The translations under genes were made by a program, and so were the position numbers. A stretch of DNA of 64,000 nucleotides from Amoebophrya sp. A120 (lineage: Eukaryota > Sar > Dinophyceae > Syndiniales > Amoebophryaceae). Below, in pieces: positions 13,001-24,100 of this stretch (the stretch's first letter is position 1; the number at the start of each line of letters is the position of its first letter). The notes beneath the pieces were generated by a model. That model made no database searches, had not been told where the DNA came from, and saw only the letters and a program-made list of their open reading frames with translations. Location: positions 2,378,228 to 2,442,227 of the forward strand of contig CAJINV010000004.1 of NCBI GenBank assembly GCA_905178155.1, in the 5' to 3' direction.

Positions 13001-16000
13001 GAGGAAGATTTGGCGAGGTATCGGGAGCAGTGGGAAGAGAGTGTCTGTGCGAAGGAGATGCTGGAGCAGAGTTTGCATTCGAAGCAAGAGGAAATTTCTC
13101 TGCTTGAACAGAAAATCGAGGTGCTCACGGACGGCAGAAAAAACGACAAGGAGAAGCTCCGGAAAGCACAACTTTTGGATAACGATCGCAAAAGAACGAT
13201 TGAAAAGTTGAAGGAGGCGGCTCTGTCGGACAACCAGTTGAAGGAAGAAAAGGCGAAGCTGGCCGAGGAACGCGAGGCACTGGAGCGGAAAAAGTATTAA
13301 CTTTTGTGCCAGGGCGAATTGGTGACACTTAGTCCGTTTTCAGTCGCTTTACAAAAATTATGAGAAGAAATTTCTTGAAGAAAGATGCAGAAGCTCAGAT
13401 ACCGCAATAGATTACTTATGCAGTGTATTGGGTACTTTTTTCTTCGGGGTAGAAGAACACAATTTTCTCTACAACTTCAACAGGCAGCAACTGCTGAACC
13501 AGGGTAAGGCCCTGGAGCAGGTGCAGAAGCGGCTCGATGACTGCACAACAGACCTGGAGGAACAGAAGAAGGCCTTCGTCGAGAAGGAAAAGCTCCGGCT
13601 GTTCGAAGCTTTCGGTGACGCCAGAGCGAAGGCCGGGGATCTCGGCTGGCGATGGAAAAGCGTGCGATGTACTAAGTTGGGAATTCGAACATTGTTTTTT
13701 CTATTGTAGAACGAGTTTTTCAAATTACTTAGTTTTTCTTTTGCGTTTAAGTGCTTTGTCAAGTCCTGCAGGTGCAGCACTACTAACCTCACTGTCGAAA
13801 TAAGTAATTTACAAAAATCTCGCTCAGTGCGTCTCCAGTGCCTGCATGCGTGGCACCACTTGACCAAACAACTACGGCATGAGAAGCACCAGCGCGAACT
13901 CCAGGACGAATTCGATGCCTGCACCAAGGAATGGGATGACCAGGTGGCCGAGAAGCTGCGGGAGCAGAAGGCCGCGTTTGAGAAGCAACGGGAGCAGGAC
14001 CGAGCCAGAACGCAGGGCAGGATCGACGAACTGCACAAGGAAGTGGCGGAGAGTATATTACTACAACCGTTTTAGTTTTTTGCTACTATTAAGAATCTCA
14101 CACAAACACAATGTGCTGTTGTGCTCGCGGCTCTAGCACTTGCAGCACCAGGAGCATGATGCTACTTACTAGATGGCAGGAAGGACTACGATTTCGATTT
14201 GTGAAGTGAATCTTCTATGCATTGAAACTGTACATGTACAACAGGTCGCCGCGTGTTTTCGGAGAACACCGAACTGCGGGGCTCCACCGTGGCTGCCCGG
14301 ACGTCGCTTTCCATTTTCAAGGACCTGATGAAGCAGCAAATCGGGAATTTCGAGGAGAAAACGGGGGAAAAAATCAGAACCATAGACCAGAAAACAAAAA
14401 ACCTCTTTGCCGTAGTCCAGACGTTACTGATTAAGCAGAAGGAGCTGCAGGTCCAGAAATTCTCCAATCCATCCGAAATCGAGCTGGGCGACTTGTACCG
14501 CGAATTGAAAATGACGTACGGGAGATTACTGTCCGCCCACGCGGCAAAAAAAAGGGAACTGAATCTGTGCAAACAGGAGCTGAAACGGCAGACGAAGAGG
14601 AAGGAGCAAAACAAGTCTGGTGCTGGTACTAGAATTCTGTCGCGGAGCGCTTCCACCTCCGGCTTGGGGTTGGGCGGCTCGTCGTGTTCGGGGCACGAAT
14701 ATCAAAGTGAAAAATCCCCCCTCCCCATATCGGAAACGGAAGATGCGCGAATTTGTGATGCTGTATTTGAGTACACAAATCGTAATCGACTTGTATTGCT
14801 AGAAGGCCAAGAGACGAAGCTGCGGCCTAAATTGCAGGCAATCTGTCATGCTGTTTCCCACTTCCAGTTGCCTCCTGTCATCCTGGAGCTGCAGGGCTTT
14901 CCCAGGCTAGACAGCGCTACAGTCTGCATCTTTTGCCTTCTAGCATCACAAAGCTGATTTGTTGCCACAAATCTGCATCACAGATTTCCGTTTTGATATG
15001 GGGAGGGGGCATTTTTCATGGTAATAACGAAAAGAGCGGAATGGACACACCGATGAACCTGTCCTGCAGTATATGCAGGAAAAAAACTGTGTAAGTGTAA
15101 CTCTGCAATGCAGAACATGCAACAGAGTTACGCCTGTCATGCCAGAGAGCCACGAAGTTCTCTTTTCATGTGTGTGTTCCCTTACGAGCCACGCATGACA
15201 GGTTTTCTCTGACATGTAGACCAAACTTGTGATGCTGTCGGCCAAGGAAAGTTACACTAACACAGTTTTTTTCTTGGATACAGTAGCAGCGCGAGTTTTG
15301 CGCAGTACGGAACCAGCGGCGCAAGGATCCAAAGCTTGGAGCAACAGGTATATACATATAGCTTGCTGTGGTTGTTAGTTTTTGTAATACAGCATCTCTG
15401 ATTTTGCTACGTCTTGTCTATGTTTTTTCTGAGCGCCTATGCAGCCGAATCTTATGAAACCGACACTGATCATATAAACGATGCTAACATTACATTTATC
15501 ACCTACTCCACCAGGTCGCCACTCTGCAGCTCGAGCGCGGGAAATCGGTTCGCGAGTCGACGGAATTGGAATCGAAACTTACTACTTTGACCTCTGAAAT
15601 CGAGGAGCAAAAGCGGATTTTGAGGAAGCAAAACCGGGTGGTGTGGAAGGTGCGCGAGAATGCGTGGAAGCTGGATACCTTCACGAAGTGGCGAAGGTTG
15701 TGCTGCAGCAGTAGGGACGTGCAGGTGAAGAGCTCTCCCCTGCTGGGGAAAAATACAAGACAAGGCAATCCTCCACTCCCCGATGACGAAAACGAGGAGG
15801 ATGCAGTGCTGCTAGAAGAAGATCCTGACAACGGAACAATCGCGGTCCATCAGCAGCATCAAGAAGACCCGGGGACTGTGTCTACTAAAGACACGGCGGC
15901 AACGTCTACCTCTAAGGAAATAATGAATTCGTACAACAATCCGACAGCCAGCAGTGCCGGAGTGAGCAGCTGCGAAGAAACAACTTCGATGGCATCAGAA

Positions 16001-16648
16001 AAGTTGTATTACACGTCGTCGAAGCAGCAGGCAGCGCGGACACGACCTAACGCCGCGTTCGTGTTGCAGACCTTGGCTGCGGCAAGACGGAAAGTTAAAG
16101 GGAGTAAGTGCCCCTCGCTCATACTGCGGGCTCTGCGACAAGCCCACGCGCAGGCGGGACAGGAAGTGGTATTTGTGAAGAGCGTTTTATCTGTTTGCGA
16201 GTCAGCTTTCTCTTTCCTTTTCGTCTTGTAGCGTTCGCACATTTCGTTCTTGGTTTCGTTCCTGATTTTACAACCTCAAGCACCTCCATGCTACTTAATG
16301 CAGGTGCGGTTCTGTTTTTTCGTGTGGATTTTCGACATTCGTGAGAAGCGGTACGAGCAAGCGCTGAGAAAGACGCAGAAGTGCTTGAGTCAGGAGAACA
16401 CAGCGATCCAGAGCCAGCTGGAGGCGCGGGAACAGGAGTTGCAGAAGACGCTACTGACGAAGCTGGAACTGACGGGCGAGATTGAACTTTTGCGAGAGAA
16501 ACTGAACAAAACGCTAGACCTGGAGCAAAAGTCCCGAAAGGAGGCGGAAAAGTGGCGCAAAGAGCACGGCATTCTGGCGGAGGAGGTCAAAAGCTTTTAC
16601 GCCTTGCACCAAAAAGTGCAGAGTCCAAGGGTGCTGAGCATGCAGGAG
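10040..16648 (+). CDS. Large coiled-coil protein with Sfi1-like W motifs
   Basis: Model: exons 10040-11487, 11656-12071, 12378-13293, 13484-13661, 13839-14052, 14245-14699, 15032-15071, 15286-15347, 15515-16165 and 16304-16648. All phases agree and give at least 1575 codons. Introns at 12072, 13294, 13662, 14053, 15348 and 16166 are GT-AG; the other three are introners. The first 450 residues are Ser/Thr-rich and disordered. Then come spaced motifs with the Sfi1 centrin-binding look (F..W followed by basic residues): FFNWRFQLLQ near residue 475, AFLQWARTA near 520, AFFSWKMTA near 600, GWRWKS-CLHAWHHL near 980, FTKWRRL near 1297 and FFVWIFDIREK near 1463. Long Glu/Lys/Gln coiled coil separates them. 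A role at basal body or cytoskeletal centrin fibres is inferred. The boundaries of the exons at 13662/13839 and 16166 each have one alternative. A GTATGA donor at 16649 suggests more exons downstream. Confidence 0.75.
11488..11649. mobile_element. Introner element G1 (family G)
   Basis: Inverted ends built on ACTAGTAGTAATTGC and its complement; target duplication TCAGTT at 11482-11487 and 11650-11655. Removal joins FQ-LLQKRF in the coiled-coil gene, restoring a W-motif repeat. Two internal octamers. Confidence 0.85.
14700..15026. mobile_element. Introner element B1 (family B)
   Basis: Inverted ends AAAAATCCCCCCTCCCC... and ...GGGGAGGGGGCATTTTT; target duplication ACGAA at 14695-14699 and 15027-15031. 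Removal reads GHE-KSGMDTP in frame. Confidence 0.85.
15072..15280. mobile_element. Introner element E1 (family E)
   Basis: Inverted ends around AAAACTGTGTAAGTGTAAC and its complement; target duplication CAGTA at 15067-15071 and 15281-15285. It lies only 40 exonic bases after B1. Removal reads LSCS-SSASFAQ. Three internal octamers. Confidence 0.85.
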
Positions 16649-17137
16649 GTATGACAGGATGTAGACATGCTGGAGAGGTGGGCGACGACCTCCGAGTGCC
16701 TTTATTGAGTATTACTAGGCAAGAAAAAAACAAATACTAATGATGCAATTTTCACATGATAATGACAGAAGTCCGACAAAAGAATTTGAATTTCGTTGAC
16801 AGCACTGAATGATTTATGACGTTGCACTGATTTGTTTCGAGTTCACCAATACAATAGCCAAAACATTAAGATTGCACCGGAAATAGAAATGCCGATGATT
16901 ATGTCGAAGCTTTCATGTAGATCTGACAAACAGATAATTGGCGACAGGACAATCGACAAAATGAACTTCTGTTTGAACTTTACGTACTTACAAAAGCAAA
17001 TTCTAAGTGTAGTCTTTTTCTCTCCTGCTCGGGTGCGGACAGATAATACCTGCATGACGATGACCACACCATTGCAATCGTTTCTGGTGCACCATTGCAA
17101 TCGCCCCGCAAGCTGATCTATTTTGCCTCAATTCAAG

Positions 17138-18118
17138 TTCAACATTTCGGAGCAGCTGCCCCAGGTATCTCTCTGGTATGATGTTGCATCGTCTCGGAGT
17201 GTCAACTTCTACAACGCCGAGAAGTTGTCGTATCGCCAGGAGTATTGTTAATATTTTGCCGGATCAAGAAGCTGGTAGTACACACTCACCTGTCGGATAG
17301 ATTAAACATCGTCACCCAAATGAACTTAACTTTTTCTTTCAATAGCCAATCGACGACAATTTAAAATTGATGACTCAAGCTGCACTATGCAGATTATAGC
17401 AAGAATCAAGCTCGTTTGTGAACAATTGCGGAAGAACTTTTCGAACGCGTTTCTCAAACGTACAGAGCACGAAAAGTCAGAAAGGGCACTACTTGCATTC
17501 CACCTGCGTTCTAGGAAGCAAGATAGAGGTGCAGAAACAAAGAAATGAACAGGAGGTCGCGTTCGTTTAGATTGTGAAAGGTACCTCCGAAAAATCAGAC
17601 TTTTTCGGTGAAAAAGTCTCCTGTCCGCTGTCGGTAGATAAATAATTGCCAGCTATGGTCATACATTGTTTTCCTGGTCGTCGGTTCGATCTCCCGTGAT
17701 AGGTAATCCAGAATCTGTATGTACTCACATAAAAGCTGCTCGCATTTCGGTCGTGCATAATTTTCGTACATCAGACTGATTGTCCTTCGCCCCGTGCATT
17801 CAGGCGAAGATTTTTCGGTGGAGTTGTGGTGCTCGTTTCTGCTTCTGTCGAATCGTGCAAACTAGCAGATTTCTGTAAGTACGTACTTGTGTCATCGTCG
17901 TGCCGTCCGCGCCACTCAGGTTCCAAAGCTTCTGTTGTGCTCTTAGTACCAAGGTATTGAAAACCAAAACTATGGACATTCGCTTGTTGTTATGTGACCA
18001 ACACAGGACCTCCCCGCCTTTGACATTACATTATTTATTTTTTACACTACTTGCGCCAATTATTTTTGTACCTATCATTTTTCCAAGTAATTTCTTTATT
18101 GAAATACCCATCAAATAA
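17138..18118 (+). CDS. Possible 3' exons of the coiled-coil gene
   Basis: The donor at 16649 implies continuation. Candidate exons are: 17138-17164 (FNISEQLPQ, phase 0, flanked by CAAG and GTATCT); 17393-17528 (contains ERALLAFHLRSRK, Sfi1-like); about 17804-17871 (contains AKIFRWSCGARFC, ending at the strong donor GTAAGT); and one from about 17921 (FQSFCCALSTK). The last two are phase-compatible with each other. The junction 17528 to 17804 is out of phase as drawn, so an exon or a boundary is missing. If the last frame is used in full, its TAA at 18116-18118 touches the ATG of the next gene. No transcript evidence is available, so this is a sketch. Confidence 0.3.
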
Positions 18119-21100
18119 ATGAAGGCACTAGAACATCAGTCAGTCCATTCGTATTCCATTTGGGCTGCACTAGGTGCCTATTTGTTTCTTTTCCCCCGCC
18201 ACTTTATCGCCCCCGTGGTTCTTGCGAAGGGCAGTAGTGACAACATTTCTTCTACTGACCGAAGTCCGTCCCCGACATCTAGGCAATTACAAGACAACAT
18301 ACGACCACCGACACCACCCTTGTTATCTCTAGAAAGTTTGAAAATCTTGACGGATTTCGTAAAAAGACAGGATGAGCAGCAAAAACTGCTGCGGGAGCAA
18401 AGGAGAGAGGAGATAAAGGGGAAAAGAACCCTACTGGGGCCGCAGTTGTTGTCCAAAACGGCAGTACTATCTACAGCACCACAACCACACAAAGCGCGTC
18501 GTCCTGTCAGTGCAATAAATTCATCTTCCCCGCCCCCGTCCCGTCGCCTCACAGCAAGTTCTTCCACCACGGCACCAGAAACGGAGGTTTGCTTTACCTA
18601 TTTCAAAGCCAACCATTTGGATTGCACGCGAAACAAGGATTACAGTGTGAACTTTCAAGTTGCGTCAGCGAGTTGTGTAGCCAGTCCAGCCAGTTGCGCG
18701 GAGTGCGGGCAAACGGACCAGGGCTACAGTACCATCGCGGTTTGCGACCAAGACTATTCGACGCTGACAACGGGCGCGCAATGCGCTTACTCCGTGATGA
18801 ATACCTGTTCCGAAGCGGTAGTGGACGGGACGGGGAAGTTAAATCTGCTGAAGCTGAACAAAAAGTACAACTACAACCCACCTCTGCAGCTCCCACCGGC
18901 AGACCACCCAAATTTGCCGTTTCACCTCTCCGGGGTGACCAGGAGGCTGCAGAGCCCGTTTTTCCACTCCGTTGGGTTCTGCTCGGAAGCAACAACCAGC
19001 GAAGTTTGGGTGGACACGGGCGTCTTCACGAAGTGCTCGATCCCCTACGCGATCGATTTGGGACTTGGCGCGAAGAAATTAAACGAGATCAAGAAAATCT
19101 GCTCGGTCGATACCCCGTACGCCGGTTACAACCTGGTCTGTGACACGTTCGTGCTGACCGATACAAACCAGCCGTTGGATGGGAATCTGAATTTCAAAAT
19201 CCTCACCAAATTTCTGCCGGGAAGCTTCACGAACAATGTATTGAAAAAGCCGATTGATTTCACAAAGGGAACCGACACCGCCGAAGCGTGCGGCACAGGG
19301 ATAGGCACCGTACAATCGGTCCGGTTGTACGCGCGCCACAGCGCCGCCTGTCCAAGGGTTTCTATTCGTGTTGGTCAGCGGTACGTTTTGGCGTCGAACG
19401 AGCAAATCTGGTGGGTGGCGTCGGTGCATGGGACCGCCGTCGCGAAAAAGCTGATCGACGTGCACATGTGCGGGCCGCAGAGGCAAGACCGGGTGTGCGA
19501 CGGCGGGCACAGTTCGCGGACGAAATGCGATCAGGAGCGCGGGGTGTGCGTTGGGGTGGATACGGTTTTGAGTCCGCCGATGTCGGAAAAATCGAAGCAA
19601 GAGACGAAGTTTGATTTCTCTTCTATCCCAACATACTGCCTCGACAGCGCAACAAGTAATGCTGTCATTCCCGGAGACACAATCACTATCAAATGCAAAT
19701 ATGTCTGGGTCTGGAAGAGTGCAAGTTTGTCATGCTTGTCTGGCATGACTCGAGAATCTGTGTTGCATAGGCACGAAAAGGCCCTCTTACCCGTCATGCA
19801 AAAACGCAGCTTTCCATGCGGAATACGTAAGACATAGGAGCCAAAAAATTTGTCATGCGTAGCTGCGTATTGCAGTGCTTCTACCATTCACTTTTAGCAT
19901 TACAAGTTCCCAGGCCCAGACATATTTGCAATGCATAATCACCACCGGGTTGCAAATTCGGTTCGGGAGCTGCGAGGACCGGCTGACGCGGGATATCACT
20001 TGTAAAAATGTCTGGGTCTGGAAACTTGTGATGCTGGGTGGCGTCTCATGATGAGGCCACAAGTGCTGGCTCAGCATGACAAGTTTCTGAGCTTCTAGGT
20101 GTTGCCTATTCTGCATGACAAACTGCGTTTCTGCATCAAAAAAAAATGGAGCTCTTGGGTAACGTGCATGACAGGTTTAAGAGTCATGCCAGACAAGCAT
20201 GACAAACTTGCACTCTTCCAGACCCAGACATTTTTGCATTTGATACGGGACACCGGCGCCGCACTCTTCGAGAAACCGCAGGCGAAGTGCTTTGCGGATC
20301 TGCCCGGGTGTTCCGACAGCTGTCCAACGGCGAAAAACGGCGTGTGCGAGGACGGCGGTGTGAACCAAAATCCCTTACCGGAGAGCAAAGGTGGATACAG
20401 TTACTACAAATGCCCTCTAGGCACCGACTGCACCGACTGCGGACCCACCGCGAACTTGTGGCGCCGGGTTTTGAAGACGGATTTTGCGGAACAGCCGTTT
20501 TACTCCAGCTCGGAATTCAAGGATTTTCTGCAGAGAGAAGTCTTCCGCAAGACAATCGGCTCGGGCGACGGGTGGGGCGCGCGCGTCCGGTTTTGCCCCG
20601 TTTTTTACAACGGGCTGACCGGGAAATACGAGGATCCGGCGGACCAAGCAGGTTTGACCTCCCCGTGTTTCGAATCCCTTGCTACGCTTCAATCAGACGC
20701 GCTGTGGGGGCAGGAACACAGTTGGAACTGGTTTTCGCAACTAGAACAAATTGGGTACAACACGCCTGTGGAGTGCGGGGACTATTGCCTTGCGGAGCAT
20801 TTGGATTTTGAAACTAATCTGTACCAAAGTCTTCCCCGGAGGCACCAGTTCAGAAGGAACAAAAACGCGGCAAAAGTTGTACAACTAGGGAACAGTGAAG
20901 TAATAAATCTCGAACAAGATCTGTCCCTCGAGTTCGCCAGTCCTGAATTTGAGCTCACGTCCCTCATCTCGGACAACCAAGCAAAGCTGCTTCACGGAAA
21001 GCAGACACAGGGCGTCTATTTGTCCGGGAAGGTGTCCGACTACGGTGCTACTTTCGCGGCAGGGTCCAAGTATGGGGTTGACTACAAACAGCAAACTCGG

Positions 21101-24100
21101 TTTCTGAACTGTCCTTTCAAAGCCTCTTATCCTCCGAACGGGTTTATTCAAGCAGACGGGAGTTTGAGCAAGGACCGCTTTCCCGTGCTGTCGCAGGGGA
21201 TGAGCTACTGCGCGTTTGACAAAATTTCCACCACTGGCATCCCGGAGTCGGCGACGACGGATGTAATCCCGCTCGTCGGTGTCGCGGTGGACGTCTCGTG
21301 TGCGCACGATGCCAGTGATTTGACGTTCACGACGACCACCACGCCTTCCCCACTCGTGGACCATGGTCGGGACTTCGTGTGTGTCACGAAGTTCGCGAAA
21401 ATCCCCGGGGACGCAAAATCGGCGGAAGATTTTGTGGAGCCGTGCTCGAGCAACCAAAAGTTCGCAACCTCGTATCCGGTCCTGTCTGGACTCGACGCGG
21501 CGACCATATCAAATGTAAAAATGTCTGGGTCTGGAAGCTTGTGATGCTGGGTGGCGTCCCATGATGAGGCCGCAAGTGCTGGCTCAGCATGACAAGTTTC
21601 TAAGCTTCTAGGTGTTGCCTATTCTGCATGACAAACTGCGTTTCTGCATCACAGAAAAATGGAGCTCTTGGGTAACGTGCATGACAGATTTAAGAGTCAT
21701 ACCAGACAAGCATGACAAACATGCATTTTTCCAGACCCAGACATTTTTGCACTTGATAGACCAATGTTCCGAAATGCGATTTGACCGCCACCGGGAGTGA
21801 CATCCCGGTGAAGTGTCCGAATTCGAGGTGTAACTACGAATTCCTGTTCGGGATCAACCAGATGGGGTACAGTGCGGCCTGGTGCGAGGAACCGAACTTC
21901 TCCCGGTGCACCATCGGCGAGGCGGCCGCGGACTGCTTCACCGCGGCGAAGGCGGCGAAGCAGTATCTCGACCAGTACGCAGACACAGAGAGTGCGACCC
22001 TCGCGAGCGGCGCGGACCTGGACTACACCATGGAGCTTGGCCGCATCGGGGTGTGTATTCACCAAAGTGCCACCCAGTACAGCATGCGCATCTTCGGCCA
22101 CTGCGAGGCGAACCGGAACCAGCGGGTCGCGAGTCCGCCCTTCCACATTGGGGGGTTAAAGCCGCAGGAATTCACCGTCGGAGCGTTAACATCAAACCGC
22201 CTGGAGACCTGCCTCCCGGCCTGCAGCGACAGCTGTCCCTCCGCTTTGAACGGCATTTGCGAGGATGGGGGGGAGAATAGCGTCGCTGGTGTCGGCGTGG
22301 GGGGGATAAAGATCGGAAAGTACAGTGGGGTTTCCGGGGGGTACCGCTGTCCTCTAGGGACGGACTGCAGCGATTGTGGGGTGCGGGAACGAGTCTGGCA
22401 CCGGGTGTATGATCACAAAACTGATAGTACTACGCAGAACCGGATGTCCACTTGGGAGGAAGTGATAGAGGGGTCTTCCCTGAAAGAAGACCACGGTTCT
22501 TTGACGCAAACCAGGTTCCGGTTGTGCCGCACGACGGGCGGATTAGTCGGCGGGGGAACAGGGTCTTCATCTTCATCAGCTTCTAGTACAGCGACCACTA
22601 CAGACGCGCTCGACTGCGTGGAGTCGTTCGCGACCGTGAACTTACGGGAAACGATTGTGGAGAAGAAATCGCTAAACACGGTGAAGAGTAAATCCGGGTT
22701 CTGCGACGCCAACTGTCTGCGCGCGCACCCTGGGTGGACATCGAGCACTCTACAGGCGGATTTTGTCGACGCGGCCATGCTCGCGGATCGCGGCCCGGGG
22801 TTTCAGCTGCGACACAATATAGGTCGGGGGAAGGTCGCGCCTTCGGTGGATGCGGCTTATCCGGATCGGGTCTTCGAACCGTGGATAAATCGCTTGAGTT
22901 ACGCCGGGGTACTTGGGCAAGAGCCGGTGACGAACGGTATCTGGCAGACGTCGGGCAATATTCTCGGGGTAAATTGCACAGACGCGACGTCGTCGTCGTC
23001 CACTGTGGGCGGTGGTGGTGGTCAAGACGGGAGTTCCGAACGAGTCGGGGAATGTCACTTCGTAGACAATTACGACGTGAGTGGTCTTCAACAAAGCGCC
23101 GCTTCCTATGTCGAGCGAAGATCCTATTTGGTTCTGGACGTGAGCTGCGATATAGCGACAACAACGACCACGACAACAACGATACTAGGCGCTGTTGCGG
23201 ATACGACGTCGACAACTGAGGAAGCTGGTGATGGAGTTGGAGAGCCTACAACGACTAAACCCACGACGACATCAACAACAGCTGTGGAGCAAGAAACGAC
23301 CCAGACACCGACTACAACGGAGCCACCAGCGACCGAGAACGTCGCGATCGATGTATCAAAAAGAAAAATCCCCCCTCCCCATATCAAAACGGAAATCAGT
23401 GATGCATATTTGTGATCACAAATCAGCTTTGTCATGCTAGAAGGTAAAAGGTGCGGACTTTAGTACAGGGTGGTGTGGGAATTCCTCGCACTTTCAGCAT
23501 GACAGGAGGCAGCCGGAAGTATGGAACAGCATGACAAATTGCCTGCAAACCAGGCCACAGCTGCGACTCTTGGCCTTCTAGCAATACGAATCGATTTGTG
23601 TACTCAAATACAGCATCACAAATTTCGTTTTCGATATGGGGAGGGGAGATTTTTCCTTTTGATACGATGTGGCCATGTCGCTGGACCTCGCCGTGATCCC
23701 GGTTTCGGCCGAAGGGCAGGCCAAGGTGAAGGCCGCCGTAGGCACCGCCACCGGCTCGGTGTTTTGCCGCACCTTCCAGGCCATGTGGCTGCCGGAGGGC
23801 GTCCAGACCAGCACTCAGGCAGAGAAAGCGGCGGCAGCAAAGCTCTGCCAGCAGGCCCAGAACGGGGGTTCGAACCCGGAGTATACGGGCCCAAGCGTGT
23901 TCTGGTCGGCCGAAATGAGCAGCACCGGGGGACCGCCCGGGTTTGCGGAAGCGGCAAAACCCGTGCAGATCTCGTTTACTAGCGACGAGGACGAGGTGGC
24001 TGCGAGAGTGGTTGTGCCTTCTACTCCTGTAGGAGACGGTGCTGCCACGAACACTTTCGCGGGGAGACGAGAGAGGAGACTAGTGGAAGATGTCGTCGCG

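Noticed and set aside
16832-17116. Possible exon in an AT-rich open frame
   Set aside because: No phase-compatible splice sites and no similarity to the surrounding coiled coil.
17680-17705. tRNA T-arm-like GGTTCGATCTC
   Set aside because: No matching stem, acceptor arm or anticodon arm around it.
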